A DNA stretch of 64,000 nucleotides, from positions 1-64,000 of the forward strand of contig NZ_FMYY01000004.1 of NCBI RefSeq assembly GCF_900101595.1, in the 5' to 3' direction. Position numbers and translations under genes: made by a program. Position 1 is the stretch's first letter; the number at the start of each line of letters is the position of its first letter. Below, piece after piece: positions 1-7,098 of the stretch. This DNA comes from Paenibacillus sp. cl123. GTDB taxonomy: Bacteria; Bacillota; Bacilli; Paenibacillales; NBRC-103111. The notes under the pieces were generated by a model. That model was not told the origin of the DNA. It worked only from the letters and a program-made list of their open reading frames with translations, and ran no database searches.

Positions 1-329
1 GGGCTGATTTTCAATGATTCATGCTCCTCAAGCAATTCGGCAAAGTGGCAGTTGTTGCTGCCTTGGTACTTCGTTGTATACAGGGTCGCCGCTTTCGCCC
101 TCACTTCGTCCGGCAGGGCGTGTGCCGGTTTTCTGCCACGATTCCCGTGGATAAGTGCACGAGCTCCTCCTTTGTTCTGATACTTCTGCTTCAATCGAAT
201 GACCTGCCTCTCCGTCAGCCCCAGCGCTGCTGCCCCTTCCTTGTTTGTCATATGTCCCTCGAAGATCTTTTCCACCACTAATACCTTCTTCAGCTCTGCT
301 CTCGTCAATGTTAATGTCTCCTGTCCCAT
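1..329 (-). CDS. ISNCY family transposase, N-terminal part (truncated by window edge)
   Basis: Reading the minus strand from the ATG at 329 gives an open frame of 109 codons to the window edge, beginning MGQETLTLTRAELKK. The segment LGLTERQVIRLKQKY looks like a helix-turn-helix of the kind that opens ISNCY/ISDol1-type transposases, and the following HGNRGRKPAHALPDEV and GSNNCHF stretches are typical of that family. The catalytic DDE domain would lie to the left, outside the window, so it cannot be judged whether the element is intact. Family assignment is from recognition of these motifs. Confidence 0.8.
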   Translation of the reverse strand, partial: MGQETLTLTRAELKKVLVVEKIFEGHMTNKEGAAALGLTERQVIRLKQKYQNKGGARALIHGNRGRKPAHALPDEVRAKAATLYTTKYQGSNNCHFAELLEEHESLKIS

Positions 330-376
330 AGTGACATTATCTCAGAACAGTTATAGGGTGACATTATCACGGAACA
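1..376 (-). mobile_element. Partial ISNCY-type insertion sequence, one end only
   Basis: The element enters from the left edge and ends near 376. Its transposase gene reads leftward from 329. The terminal region carries two 19-base direct repeats, at 331-349 and 358-376, that differ at two positions and share the core GTGACATTATC; they may be transposase binding sites. The outer boundary near 376 is inferred from the second repeat, because the other end and any target duplication are outside the window. The rplS promoter begins only about 20 bases beyond it and is intact. Confidence 0.7.
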
Positions 377-398
377 ACAACACTTTGTGAAGTTCATG

Positions 399-427
399 TT
401 GAGATTCATGGAGATTTATGTTATGAT
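399..427 (+). promoter_or_regulatory. Sigma-A promoter of rplS
   Basis: TTGAGA at 399-404 and TATGAT at 422-427 are separated by 17 bases, each one mismatch from consensus. Transcription would start near 434, just before the leader hairpin. This gives rplS its own promoter, independent of any gene upstream of the insertion sequence. Confidence 0.7.
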
Positions 428-430
428 GGT

Positions 431-478
431 TAGCGTTGTGGCATTTGCCACGAGTACGGTGGTCCTCTGCGCGTGTAC
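431..478 (+). ncRNA. Probable L19 (rplS) ribosomal protein leader
   Basis: The leader has a perfect 6-bp hairpin (GTGGCA, loop TT, TGCCAC at 438-451), followed by the conserved-looking stretch TACGGTGGTCCTCTGC and flanked by short GCG/CGC complementarity. Rfam-type L19 leaders in Bacilli lie at this position and are thought to bind L19 for autoregulation. The match is from memory of the family, so a covariance-model search would decide. Confidence 0.55.
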
Positions 479-540
479 AAGCAAGATTCAGTCTTCAAGA
501 GAAGCGGCAAGAACACCTGTGTGGAAGGAGGGAGTCATCC

Positions 541-882
541 ATGAGTTTGATTCAAGAGATTACGAAGGAACAGCTTCGCAGCGATCTTCCCAGCTTTCGT
601 CCTGGCGACACTTTGAAAGTGTATGTTAAGGTTATCGAGGGATCCCGCGAGCGTATCCAGCTGTTCGAGGGCGTTGTTATTAAGCGCCGCGGCGGCGGTA
701 TCAGCGAAACGTTCACGGTAAGAAAAATTTCTTACGGTGTCGGCGTTGAAAGAACGTTCCCACTGCATACTCCGAAAATCGACAAGATTGAAGTGGCTCG
801 CCGTGGTAAAGTTCGTCGCGCGAAGCTCTACTATCTGCGCGGTCTTCGCGGTAAAGCAGCCAGAATTCAAGAAATCCGATAA
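541..882 (+). CDS. rplS: 50S ribosomal protein L19
   Basis: A 113-residue protein, the normal L19 length. L19 sits at the 30S-50S interface of the ribosome. The start is the ATG at 541, nine bases after a GGAGGG Shine-Dalgarno site; an upstream frame extension reads through the leader and is not used. The stretch [21 protein letters not shown] is the L19 core signature. In B. subtilis this gene follows rimM and trmD; here an insertion sequence end lies directly upstream, so the usual neighbours are separated or displaced. A terminator follows the stop. Confidence 0.97.
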   Translation: MSLIQEITKEQLRSDLPSFRPGDTLKVYVKVIEGSRERIQLFEGVVIKRRGGGISETFTVRKISYGVGVERTFPLHTPKIDKIEVARRGKVRRAKLYYLRGLRGKAARIQEIR

Positions 883-885
883 GAT

Positions 886-924
886 GAACACCGGGGGCTT
901 GGTTAACAAGCCCCTGTTCGTTTT
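886..924 (+). terminator. Rho-independent terminator after rplS
   Basis: A perfect 8-bp stem (GGGGCTTG at 894-901 with CAAGCCCC at 907-914) is extended by GAACA/TGTTC across a 3-base bulge and followed by a T-rich run. It lies 4 bases after the rplS stop and ends before lepB, so lepB may depend on readthrough or its own promoter. Confidence 0.7.
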
Positions 925-957
925 CTCCAGCACTATGGCGGAAGGGTAGGAAGCTTG

Positions 958-1548
958 ATGGAGCAGGAGCAAGGGCAGCAACAATCCGGTAAAAAAGCGA
1001 ACACGATGAAGCATGAAGCTTGGGAATGGGCCAAGGCGCTGCTGATTGCGGCCGCGCTCGTCATCCTGATCCGCTGGCTGATCTGTTCTCCGTTCGTCGT
1101 GGAAGGCCCTTCGATGGAGCCTAACTTTTATACCGGTGAAAAAATGATCGTCAACAAGATTTTATATAAGTTTGCCGAGCCGAAAGCGGGCCAGGTCATT
1201 GTTTTCCATGCCCCCGATGGGCGCGACTATATCAAACGGGTTATCGCGCTGCCGGGAGATAAGGTGCGTGTCGAAGGCGATAAAGTATTCGTAAACGGTG
1301 AGCAGATCACGGAAACCTATCTGCAATCCGCGCTGGATGAAGCCGCGAAGAAGGGTGTTCCGTACAATCGGCTGAATAATTTTGCGGAGCAGACGGTTCC
1401 TGAAGGGAAGCTGTTTGCGATGGGAGACAACCGATCGAACTCGATGGACAGCCGGGACAGTCGTGTGGGCTTCGTGCCGTTCGAAAAAATCGTAGGCAGA
1501 GCCGATGTAATTTATTGGCCGCTTAACAAAATCAGCCTGATCCACTAA
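958..1548 (+). CDS. lepB: Signal peptidase I
   Basis: A 196-residue membrane-anchored type I signal peptidase that cleaves signal peptides from exported preproteins at the outer face of the membrane. One N-terminal membrane segment spans about residues 26-44. The catalytic serine is Ser52 in GPSMEP, the general-base lysine is Lys93 in YIKRVIALPGD, and the GDNRSNSMDSR box is present near the C-terminus. A TTG immediately upstream (955) is an alternative start, but the ATG at 958 is preferred. The gene lies between rplS and rbgA, as in B. subtilis relatives that carry a signal peptidase there. Confidence 0.95.
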   Translation: MEQEQGQQQSGKKANTMKHEAWEWAKALLIAAALVILIRWLICSPFVVEGPSMEPNFYTGEKMIVNKILYKFAEPKAGQVIVFHAPDGRDYIKRVIALPGDKVRVEGDKVFVNGEQITETYLQSALDEAAKKGVPYNRLNNFAEQTVPEGKLFAMGDNRSNSMDSRDSRVGFVPFEKIVGRADVIYWPLNKISLIH

Positions 1549-1595
1549 CGGTGGGTTAGGCTGTACGCATATCAAGGGGAGGTGATCCGTCTCAC

Positions 1596-2492
1596 ATGAC
1601 TATACAATGGTTTCCGGGCCATATGACAAGAGCCCGGCGTCAAATTCAAGACAAGCTGAAGCTGATCGATCTGGCGATCGAGCTGCTGGATGCCCGAATT
1701 CCGCTGTCGAGCCGCAACCCGATGATCGATGAAATTTTGCAGCATAAGCCGAGGCTCGTGCTTCTGAACAAAAGCGATCTGGCGGACCCCGAGGCGACGC
1801 GCAGATGGATCGAGTATTTTGCGGAAAAGGGGCTGCAGGCGCTGCCGATCGATGCGGTGGCCGGCAATCCCACGCGTGAGATCATTCAGCGGAGCAAGCA
1901 GCTGCTGTCGGCCAAGATTGAGGCCCAGCTGCGCAAAGGAATGAAGCCGCGCACGATCCGCGGTCTTATCGTCGGTATCCCGAATGTAGGCAAGTCGACC
2001 TTGATCAACAAGATGGCGGGCCGCAAAATTGCCGCAACCGGCGACAAGCCGGGCGTTACGAAAGGTCAGCAGTGGATTAAAGTAGGCGCCGAGATGGAGC
2101 TGCTGGATACGCCAGGCATATTGTGGCCGAAATTCGAGGATCAGACGGTAGGCTTCCGGCTTGCGGCGACCGGCGCGATCAAGGAAGAAATTTTGCATAT
2201 TTCTGAGGTTGCCTTGTTCGCGATGCGTTACCTGGTCGGACATTACCCGGCGTCGCTGCAAGATCGCTTCGGAGTGGAGAAGCTGCCGCAAGATCCGAGC
2301 GATACGGATGCCGTGGTGGAGCTGATGGAAGAAATCGGCCGCAAACGCGGGGCACTCGTCAGCGGGGGCCGCGTCGATCTGGAGAAAGCTTCTCTGGCCA
2401 TTTTGCGGGAGCTGCGGGCCGGCAAGCTCGGACGTATTACGATGGAGCAGCCTGACGAAGAACCGGCGGTCATTGCTTCCGAAGTCAAATAG
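1596..2492 (+). CDS. rbgA: Ribosome biogenesis GTPase RbgA (YlqF)
   Basis: A 298-residue circularly permuted GTPase needed for late assembly of the 50S subunit. The permuted motif order is visible: NKSD (G4) comes before GIPNVGKST (G1/P-loop) and DTPG (G3), which is the YlqF/YawG arrangement. The N-terminus [15 protein letters not shown] is the family signature. The start ATG follows a GGGGAGGTGAT ribosome binding site. RbgA is known to act together with L6 and other 50S proteins, and it is commonly near rplS and rnhB. Confidence 0.96.
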   Translation: MTIQWFPGHMTRARRQIQDKLKLIDLAIELLDARIPLSSRNPMIDEILQHKPRLVLLNKSDLADPEATRRWIEYFAEKGLQALPIDAVAGNPTREIIQRSKQLLSAKIEAQLRKGMKPRTIRGLIVGIPNVGKSTLINKMAGRKIAATGDKPGVTKGQQWIKVGAEMELLDTPGILWPKFEDQTVGFRLAATGAIKEEILHISEVALFAMRYLVGHYPASLQDRFGVEKLPQDPSDTDAVVELMEEIGRKRGALVSGGRVDLEKASLAILRELRAGKLGRITMEQPDEEPAVIASEVK

Positions 2493-2509
2493 GTGAAAAC
2501 AAGCTGATT

Positions 2510-2557
2510 GTCAAGCCAAGCTGTCCTTTAGAGGCGGCGGGCTTGACGTTTTTTTGT
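2510..2557. terminator. Terminator between convergent rbgA and gerAC
   Basis: GTCAAGCC (2510-2517) pairs with GGCTTGAC (2540-2547) and is followed by a run of seven T. It ends rbgA transcription. The facing gerAC gene stops at 2616, so the hairpin may also serve that strand, though the A-tract on that side is weak. Confidence 0.75.
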
Positions 2558-2615
2558 TTATTCCTGGCAGGAAGTACGCTTTTTGCGGCACGCTGCCTCG
2601 AACTCCTCTACAAAG

Positions 2616-3713
2616 CTATCCGAGCCCCCCGGTGCCCTGCAGTGTGAATTGGACTTGAACTTCGAATTCGGCTGACGCATATAAGCTTTGCCAGTTCTCC
2701 CAATCCTTGCGGTCAAAGCTGCGTGAGCGATATAAAAGGCCGAGACCGATCGGGTCCAGTTTTTCTTTTTGCAGCAGCTTGAGCAGGCGGAGAGCTTCCT
2801 TCTTGAACGAAGCTTCGGTAGTCTGCTTATAAAGACTGATGAGATCGCTGCTTATGGGCGTCTGCGCCTCTTCGATGCTGCCTTCCAGCTTCATCTCCGC
2901 TATGATCTTAGGCGCCGCTCCTGCCGACTCCACGAACCGGTAGGAGGTTTTCGACTTATCTACGTCCACGTAAAATTTTTGCTTGGAGCTGGCCACGTGA
3001 ATTTCAGCCCGCTTGGTCCGATTGGTTAAGATATTGAACAGTCTCGTTTCCTGGGGACCAAGGACAAGCCTTTGCTTGTTTTTGTCGAAGACCGATGCCT
3101 GATTAATTTGAAACAGCTTCTCGTTACGCGATACTTCGATCAGAGGAAGTATCGGGTCAAGTCCCCGCTCATACAGCCGCTTGCGGAAGTCGAACAAATA
3201 TTCAGAGACGACATAGGAGGACTCTGTCCCGGTTTCGCCAAACGTATTGAACAGCGTATTGGAAGGCAGGCGCTCCGAGACCGGACTTGTGCTAAGAATC
3301 GCCGCGGCATTCGGCTTCCCAACGCCCACCCAGGCGATCATCTGAATATCCCGCCGTCTGACAAACCAGTCTATCCATTCCCGGATGCCGGAGGAGGCGA
3401 CAGCTTCGCCGAAAACGATCATTTTGGCGTGGCTGAAATCCAGTTCTTTATCCACCTTGGACTTGATCATCCGAATCGCTTCAGCGATGGAATCCCCTTC
3501 CTCCTGCACGATGACATAGGTAGACTTGCCTGCACGGGGATCCGAAGAAGGAACGGCGAGCTTCAGCAGCACCCGGATATAGGTTTCATTCGTCTGGGCC
3601 TTGTCCAGTCCGATGGAAACGACAAAAAAACGTTTGTCGATGTCCTTGTAACCGCAGCTCGCTAATAGGAAGACCAGGCAGCACAGCAGCAGCAGGGACA
3701 AAAGCTTTTTCAT
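2616..3713 (-). CDS. gerAC: Spore germination lipoprotein GerAC (Ger(x)C family)
   Basis: A 365-residue lipoprotein forming the C subunit of a GerA-type nutrient germinant receptor in the spore inner membrane. It begins with a basic, hydrophobic signal and a lipobox (LASC) near residue 20, consistent with diacylglyceryl modification by Lgt. The rest matches the Spore_GerAC fold (for example FFVVSIGLDKA). The start overlaps the gerAB stop by 4 bases, so the two are translationally coupled. It is the last gene of the operon. The germinant cannot be read from the sequence. Confidence 0.93.
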   Translation of the reverse strand: MKKLLSLLLLCCLVFLLASCGYKDIDKRFFVVSIGLDKAQTNETYIRVLLKLAVPSSDPRAGKSTYVIVQEEGDSIAEAIRMIKSKVDKELDFSHAKMIVFGEAVASSGIREWIDWFVRRRDIQMIAWVGVGKPNAAAILSTSPVSERLPSNTLFNTFGETGTESSYVVSEYLFDFRKRLYERGLDPILPLIEVSRNEKLFQINQASVFDKNKQRLVLGPQETRLFNILTNRTKRAEIHVASSKQKFYVDVDKSKTSYRFVESAGAAPKIIAEMKLEGSIEEAQTPISSDLISLYKQTTEASFKKEALRLLKLLQKEKLDPIGLGLLYRSRSFDRKDWENWQSLYASAEFEVQVQFTLQGTGGLG

Positions 3714-4822
3714 GCCCGTTTCCTCCTAGCCATCCGGAATATCGTCAGGACGAGAATGAATTCGGCGGGAAGCCTGATGTTCATCCATAGTTCGGCCAAT
3801 CGGAATATTTCGTGCTCGCGCGTATTTTTTTCAAGCAAATAAGCAGTCATTATGAAGGCGGCCAAAATGATGATAGTCGCATATTTCATACGGCGCTGCT
3901 GACCCCGCTTGCCCTTGCCCTTGATGAAGGACAGGAGCAGCTGATGGGACACATGCCAGTGAATGAGAATGCTCAGCGTCGTGATGGAAATGTACAAAAG
4001 CAAAAACACCGAAATCAGCCGTTCGATAGGTCCGTACTGTACCTGCAGGGAGTCGGCGGTCACTACCCAGGGAAATACAAAATCATCGACGCCGTCCGCC
4101 CCCAGAAGACCGATAGGAATCAGAAACGAGGTGAGCAAATTGACGAGGCCGATAATCGAAACCGGCCACAGCTTTTTTAACTGAATAGGCTTGGTCAGCA
4201 GCTTGTTGAATACAACCAGATTCGTATAGCCGGTAAACATAAAGGTCGAAGCCGTGATCGCTTGGTAGGAGGGAAACTCGGTCCAGTGAGTCCCTACCTC
4301 CAAAATGGAGGACCACATCATATATTCGCTGGTAACGGCTTGATACAGGATTACGCCGATTAACGGGAGGTTCAGGACGAAGATGACGCTGACCAGCGCG
4401 ATGATTTGCTCGCTTTTGTGAAAAAACATGATCCAGGCGACAAAAATGGAAATAATCAAAATCATGGCGGGTCCCTGCAGGCTGACATTAATGAAACGGA
4501 TGGCGATGTTGTTGATGGAAAGAAGCGAGATCATGCCTGCTGAAAACCAGATGAACGACATGCCGATGAGAAATGGAGCGCGAAACCAGCGCGGCGCAGC
4601 CGATAAAATTTCAGGCAGCGTCTTGCCCGGAAATGCGTTCATCGAGCGAACGAAAATAAGCAGCAAGCTTGTGCCGATCAGCACGCCGGCGGGGATGGCC
4701 ATCACGCTTCCTTCGAAGCGTTCGCTGATCAGCATAGTAGGCACGAAGACGATGACTTGTACCAGCAAATTAATGAAAAACAGACTGTAAAAAACGTTCA
4801 CGCGGCTTCCACCTCCGGTCAC
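3710..4822 (-). CDS. gerAB: Spore germination protein GerAB (APC-superfamily membrane subunit)
   Basis: A 370-residue integral membrane protein with about ten hydrophobic helices, of the GerAB/spore permease family related to amino-acid permeases. In characterised receptors this subunit binds the germinant. The length is typical (around 365). The gene overlaps gerAA by 4 bases at its start and gerAC by 4 bases at its end, giving the classic A-B-C order. The C-terminus is basic (RMARRKRA). Which nutrient is recognised is unknown. Confidence 0.93.
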   Translation of the reverse strand: MTGGGSRVNVFYSLFFINLLVQVIVFVPTMLISERFEGSVMAIPAGVLIGTSLLLIFVRSMNAFPGKTLPEILSAAPRWFRAPFLIGMSFIWFSAGMISLLSINNIAIRFINVSLQGPAMILIISIFVAWIMFFHKSEQIIALVSVIFVLNLPLIGVILYQAVTSEYMMWSSILEVGTHWTEFPSYQAITASTFMFTGYTNLVVFNKLLTKPIQLKKLWPVSIIGLVNLLTSFLIPIGLLGADGVDDFVFPWVVTADSLQVQYGPIERLISVFLLLYISITTLSILIHWHVSHQLLLSFIKGKGKRGQQRRMKYATIIILAAFIMTAYLLEKNTREHEIFRLAELWMNIRLPAEFILVLTIFRMARRKRA

Positions 4823-6156
4823 AGCCGTTCAGAATTGGGCGGTCTGGCGAATAGACGAAAATAGGGCTGGCCGAAGCTATCCAGATAAATCAAGTAGGCG
4901 ATCAGGCCGAGCATGCCGAAAATCATGCCGATCATGCCTAAAAGAATCGTCAGCGCCAATAAGCCATATCGAACGACTCGCATGGCGAAGCTCATCGCAT
5001 TAATCGGAATGACAAAATTCGATATCGCGACTGCGGACACGATGATGATCATGATGTTGGAGACGAGGCCCGCTTCCGTGGCAGCTTGTCCGAGAATCAA
5101 TCCGCCTACCGTGGTCGCTGTAGACCCGATCGTTTTGGGCAGCCGAACGCTGGCTTCCGTCAGCAGCTCCATCATCAGCAGCATGAAGAGCACTTCCAGA
5201 AAAGCCGGATACGGCACGCTCACGCGGCTTCCCGCGATGGAGAGGGCAAGCTGCACGCGGAACAGCTCGGGGTTGTAGGCGGTTACGCCCACATACAGAG
5301 CAGGCAGAGTGACACTGATCAGAAGACCGATATAACGCAGTCCCAGTAAAAAGCGGCTGATCCAATAGGAATGATACAAATCCTCCATGGAAGAAATAAA
5401 ATCATAGAACGCGGCCGGGACGACGAGAGAAAATGGCGTGCCTTCGTCGAGCAGCACGATTTTGCCTTGGGCGATATTGTAGACCGCCCGGTCCGGCCGC
5501 TCGGTAATCATAATCGTCGGAAACAAAGACCGCTTCGTGCGGGTCATTCGATTCTGCAGCTGACCCAGACCTTGCAAGGTATCCAGCCCTGCCGATTCCA
5601 AGGTTTGTCGGGTCAGGAGCAAGGTAGCGGGATCCGTCAGGTTCCGGTCGTAAACCAAGGCGACCGGCGTACGGGTAAGCCGGCCGATTTTAAAAAGCTC
5701 AACGGTTAAGGAAGCTTGCGGGTAACGGTTGCGAAGCATGCTGATGTTGGTCTGAAGGTTTTGACTGAACGCGTTCTGAGGCCCTTGAATAACCTTCTCT
5801 ATGCTGGCTTCCAGAGGCTGTGCATGTTCCGCTTTGCGCAGTTCAATGACATATAGGGCTCCAAAATCGACGACAACGGCACCTTGGAGCATTCGCTGTA
5901 CAATGTCTTTTTGCACGGAATGCAAAGCGGGTCCGGAGAGCGCCTGCAGGTAGGCGGAAAATTCCTCATGCTTGCTCATCTCGTAAAATCGGGCAAGCAG
6001 CATCTCATGGATTTTCGCTTCATCACAGATAGAGCTGATATACAGCAGCTTTACGGTCAGTCCACGGCAATGAAACTCGTTGCTCACCAAATCCGCAGGA
6101 CTGCCTAGCAGTCGGGTGAGTTCATCCCAATGCGCTGCTGATGTTTGTTCACTCAT
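4819..6156 (-). CDS. gerAA: Spore germination protein GerAA
   Basis: A 445-residue A subunit of a GerA-type receptor, somewhat shorter than the roughly 480 residues of B. subtilis GerAA. A soluble N-terminal domain (about 1-235) is followed by several membrane helices (about 275-425). Family hallmarks include ITERPDRAVYNIAQGKIVLLDEGTPF and NPELFRVQLALSIAGSR. Recent work models GerAA as a pentameric ion channel that opens on germinant binding. The gene is first of the minus-strand operon and starts about 40 bases after a sigma-G-type promoter, which fits expression in the forespore. Confidence 0.93.
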   Translation of the reverse strand: MSEQTSAAHWDELTRLLGSPADLVSNEFHCRGLTVKLLYISSICDEAKIHEMLLARFYEMSKHEEFSAYLQALSGPALHSVQKDIVQRMLQGAVVVDFGALYVIELRKAEHAQPLEASIEKVIQGPQNAFSQNLQTNISMLRNRYPQASLTVELFKIGRLTRTPVALVYDRNLTDPATLLLTRQTLESAGLDTLQGLGQLQNRMTRTKRSLFPTIMITERPDRAVYNIAQGKIVLLDEGTPFSLVVPAAFYDFISSMEDLYHSYWISRFLLGLRYIGLLISVTLPALYVGVTAYNPELFRVQLALSIAGSRVSVPYPAFLEVLFMLLMMELLTEASVRLPKTIGSTATTVGGLILGQAATEAGLVSNIMIIIVSAVAISNFVIPINAMSFAMRVVRYGLLALTILLGMIGMIFGMLGLIAYLIYLDSFGQPYFRLFARPPNSERL

Positions 6157-6202
6157 AGCTCTAACCGCCCTTCCGCGCTTGTATGTCGGCCATACATTTC
6201 CA

Positions 6203-6232
6203 TATTATGCGAGCCCGGGCGCCGGAATATGC
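6203..6232 (-). promoter_or_regulatory. Sigma-G-like promoter of the gerA operon
   Basis: On the minus strand GCATA (plus positions 6228-6232) is followed after 18 bases by CATAATA (6203-6209). This agrees with the sigma-G consensus GNATR-N18-CATNNTA at every defined position. The predicted start near 6196 is about 40 bases before gerAA. Sigma-G drives forespore-specific genes, including germinant receptor operons in B. subtilis. Confidence 0.75.
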
Positions 6233-6253
6233 AGGCGGGGTTCGGTCAAGGGA

Positions 6254-6283
6254 TGGTCAGGCCGGGCTCGGGTGCGCTATAAT
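6254..6283 (+). promoter_or_regulatory. Possible sigma-A promoter before rnhB
   Basis: A perfect TATAAT lies at 6278-6283, with a weak TGGTCA at 6254-6259 and an 18-base spacer. It is divergent from the germination promoter and lies about 34 bases before the rnhB start. Confidence 0.45.
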
Positions 6284-6316
6284 AAAGCGAATGATGTTAT
6301 CCGGGAGAGATTTCAA

Positions 6317-6934
6317 TTGATAGATATACTTGCATATGAACGCGCGTTTTGGGAGCAGGGCAAGAGCCGGATCGCGGGTGTGGATGAAGTAGGGCGCGGC
6401 TGTTTGTTCGGCGATGTCGTAGCCGCTGCTGTCGTATTGCCTGCCGGTCTTGTGCTGGAGGGGGTCAATGACTCCAAGAAGCTGAGTGAAAAAAAACGCG
6501 AGGCCCTATACGAAGTCATTATGGATCAAGCGGTTGCCGTAGGCATCGGGATCGTGGACGTGCCGACGATTGAGCGCATTAATATTAAGCAGGCGGCCAG
6601 AGCTGCGATGAAGCTTGCTGTCGAACGGCTGGCTGTTGCGCCCGACCAGCTGCTGGTGGACGCCGAGAAAGTGGATACGGAAACGGAGCAGCTTGCTGTC
6701 ATCCACGGGGATGCGCTCAGCCAATCGATCGCCGCCGCGTCGATCGTTGCCAAAGTGACGCGCGACCGGATGTGTCTGCGCTGGGAGCTGGAATATCCGG
6801 GATATGAGATTGCCATACATAAAGGTTATGCCACCCGCGTCCACCGGGAGCGGATAGCCAAGCTGGGAGCGACGCCGCTTCATAGACGATCTTTCCTGCG
6901 CAATATCGAGTATGAGCAGCAGGTGCTGTTTTAG
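6317..6934 (+). CDS. rnhB: Ribonuclease HII
   Basis: A 205-residue RNase HII that cleaves RNA in RNA-DNA hybrids, including single ribonucleotides embedded in DNA. The metal-binding Asp23-Glu24 lies in AGVDEVGRG, the third acidic residue is in LLVDAEKV, and GDALSQSIAAASIVAK carries the conserved C-terminal motif. The TTG at 6317 is chosen because GGGAGAG lies 8 bases upstream and the protein then has the usual family length; the frame is open much further upstream but overlaps the germination promoter. The stretch after DEVGRG reads CLFGDVVAAAV instead of the common PLAGPVVAAAV. Confidence 0.93.
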   Translation: MIDILAYERAFWEQGKSRIAGVDEVGRGCLFGDVVAAAVVLPAGLVLEGVNDSKKLSEKKREALYEVIMDQAVAVGIGIVDVPTIERINIKQAARAAMKLAVERLAVAPDQLLVDAEKVDTETEQLAVIHGDALSQSIAAASIVAKVTRDRMCLRWELEYPGYEIAIHKGYATRVHRERIAKLGATPLHRRSFLRNIEYEQQVLF

Positions 6935-6945
6935 AAGGAGAAAGT

Positions 6946-6972
6946 GAAAATCGGCACCGATTCTGCCGATAT
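6946..6972 (+). promoter_or_regulatory. Sigma-D-like (flagellar sigma factor) promoter before the FliK-like operon
   Basis: A perfect sigma-D -10 element, GCCGATAT, lies at 6965-6972 with GAAA at 6946-6949, exactly 15 bases upstream (consensus TAAA-N15-GCCGATAT). It is in the non-coding gap after rnhB and about 125 bases before the FliK-like gene at 7099. It suggests co-expression with late flagellar genes. This is inference from the motif alone. Confidence 0.55.
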
Positions 6973-7098
6973 ATAGAGCTACCGGGGCAAGGAGGCCGGC
7001 ACGGGAAGAGGGGCGATGAACCCGGGACCCGGGTCGGCTTCTCGTGCAGGAGCGGGAGAACAAGGCAGTCGAACTGCAACAGGAAGGAGGGGGTCTGG

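Noticed and set aside
6080-6316. A 79-codon N-terminal extension of rnhB
   Set aside because: It overlaps gerAA and both promoters. RNase HII normally begins near the TTG at 6317.
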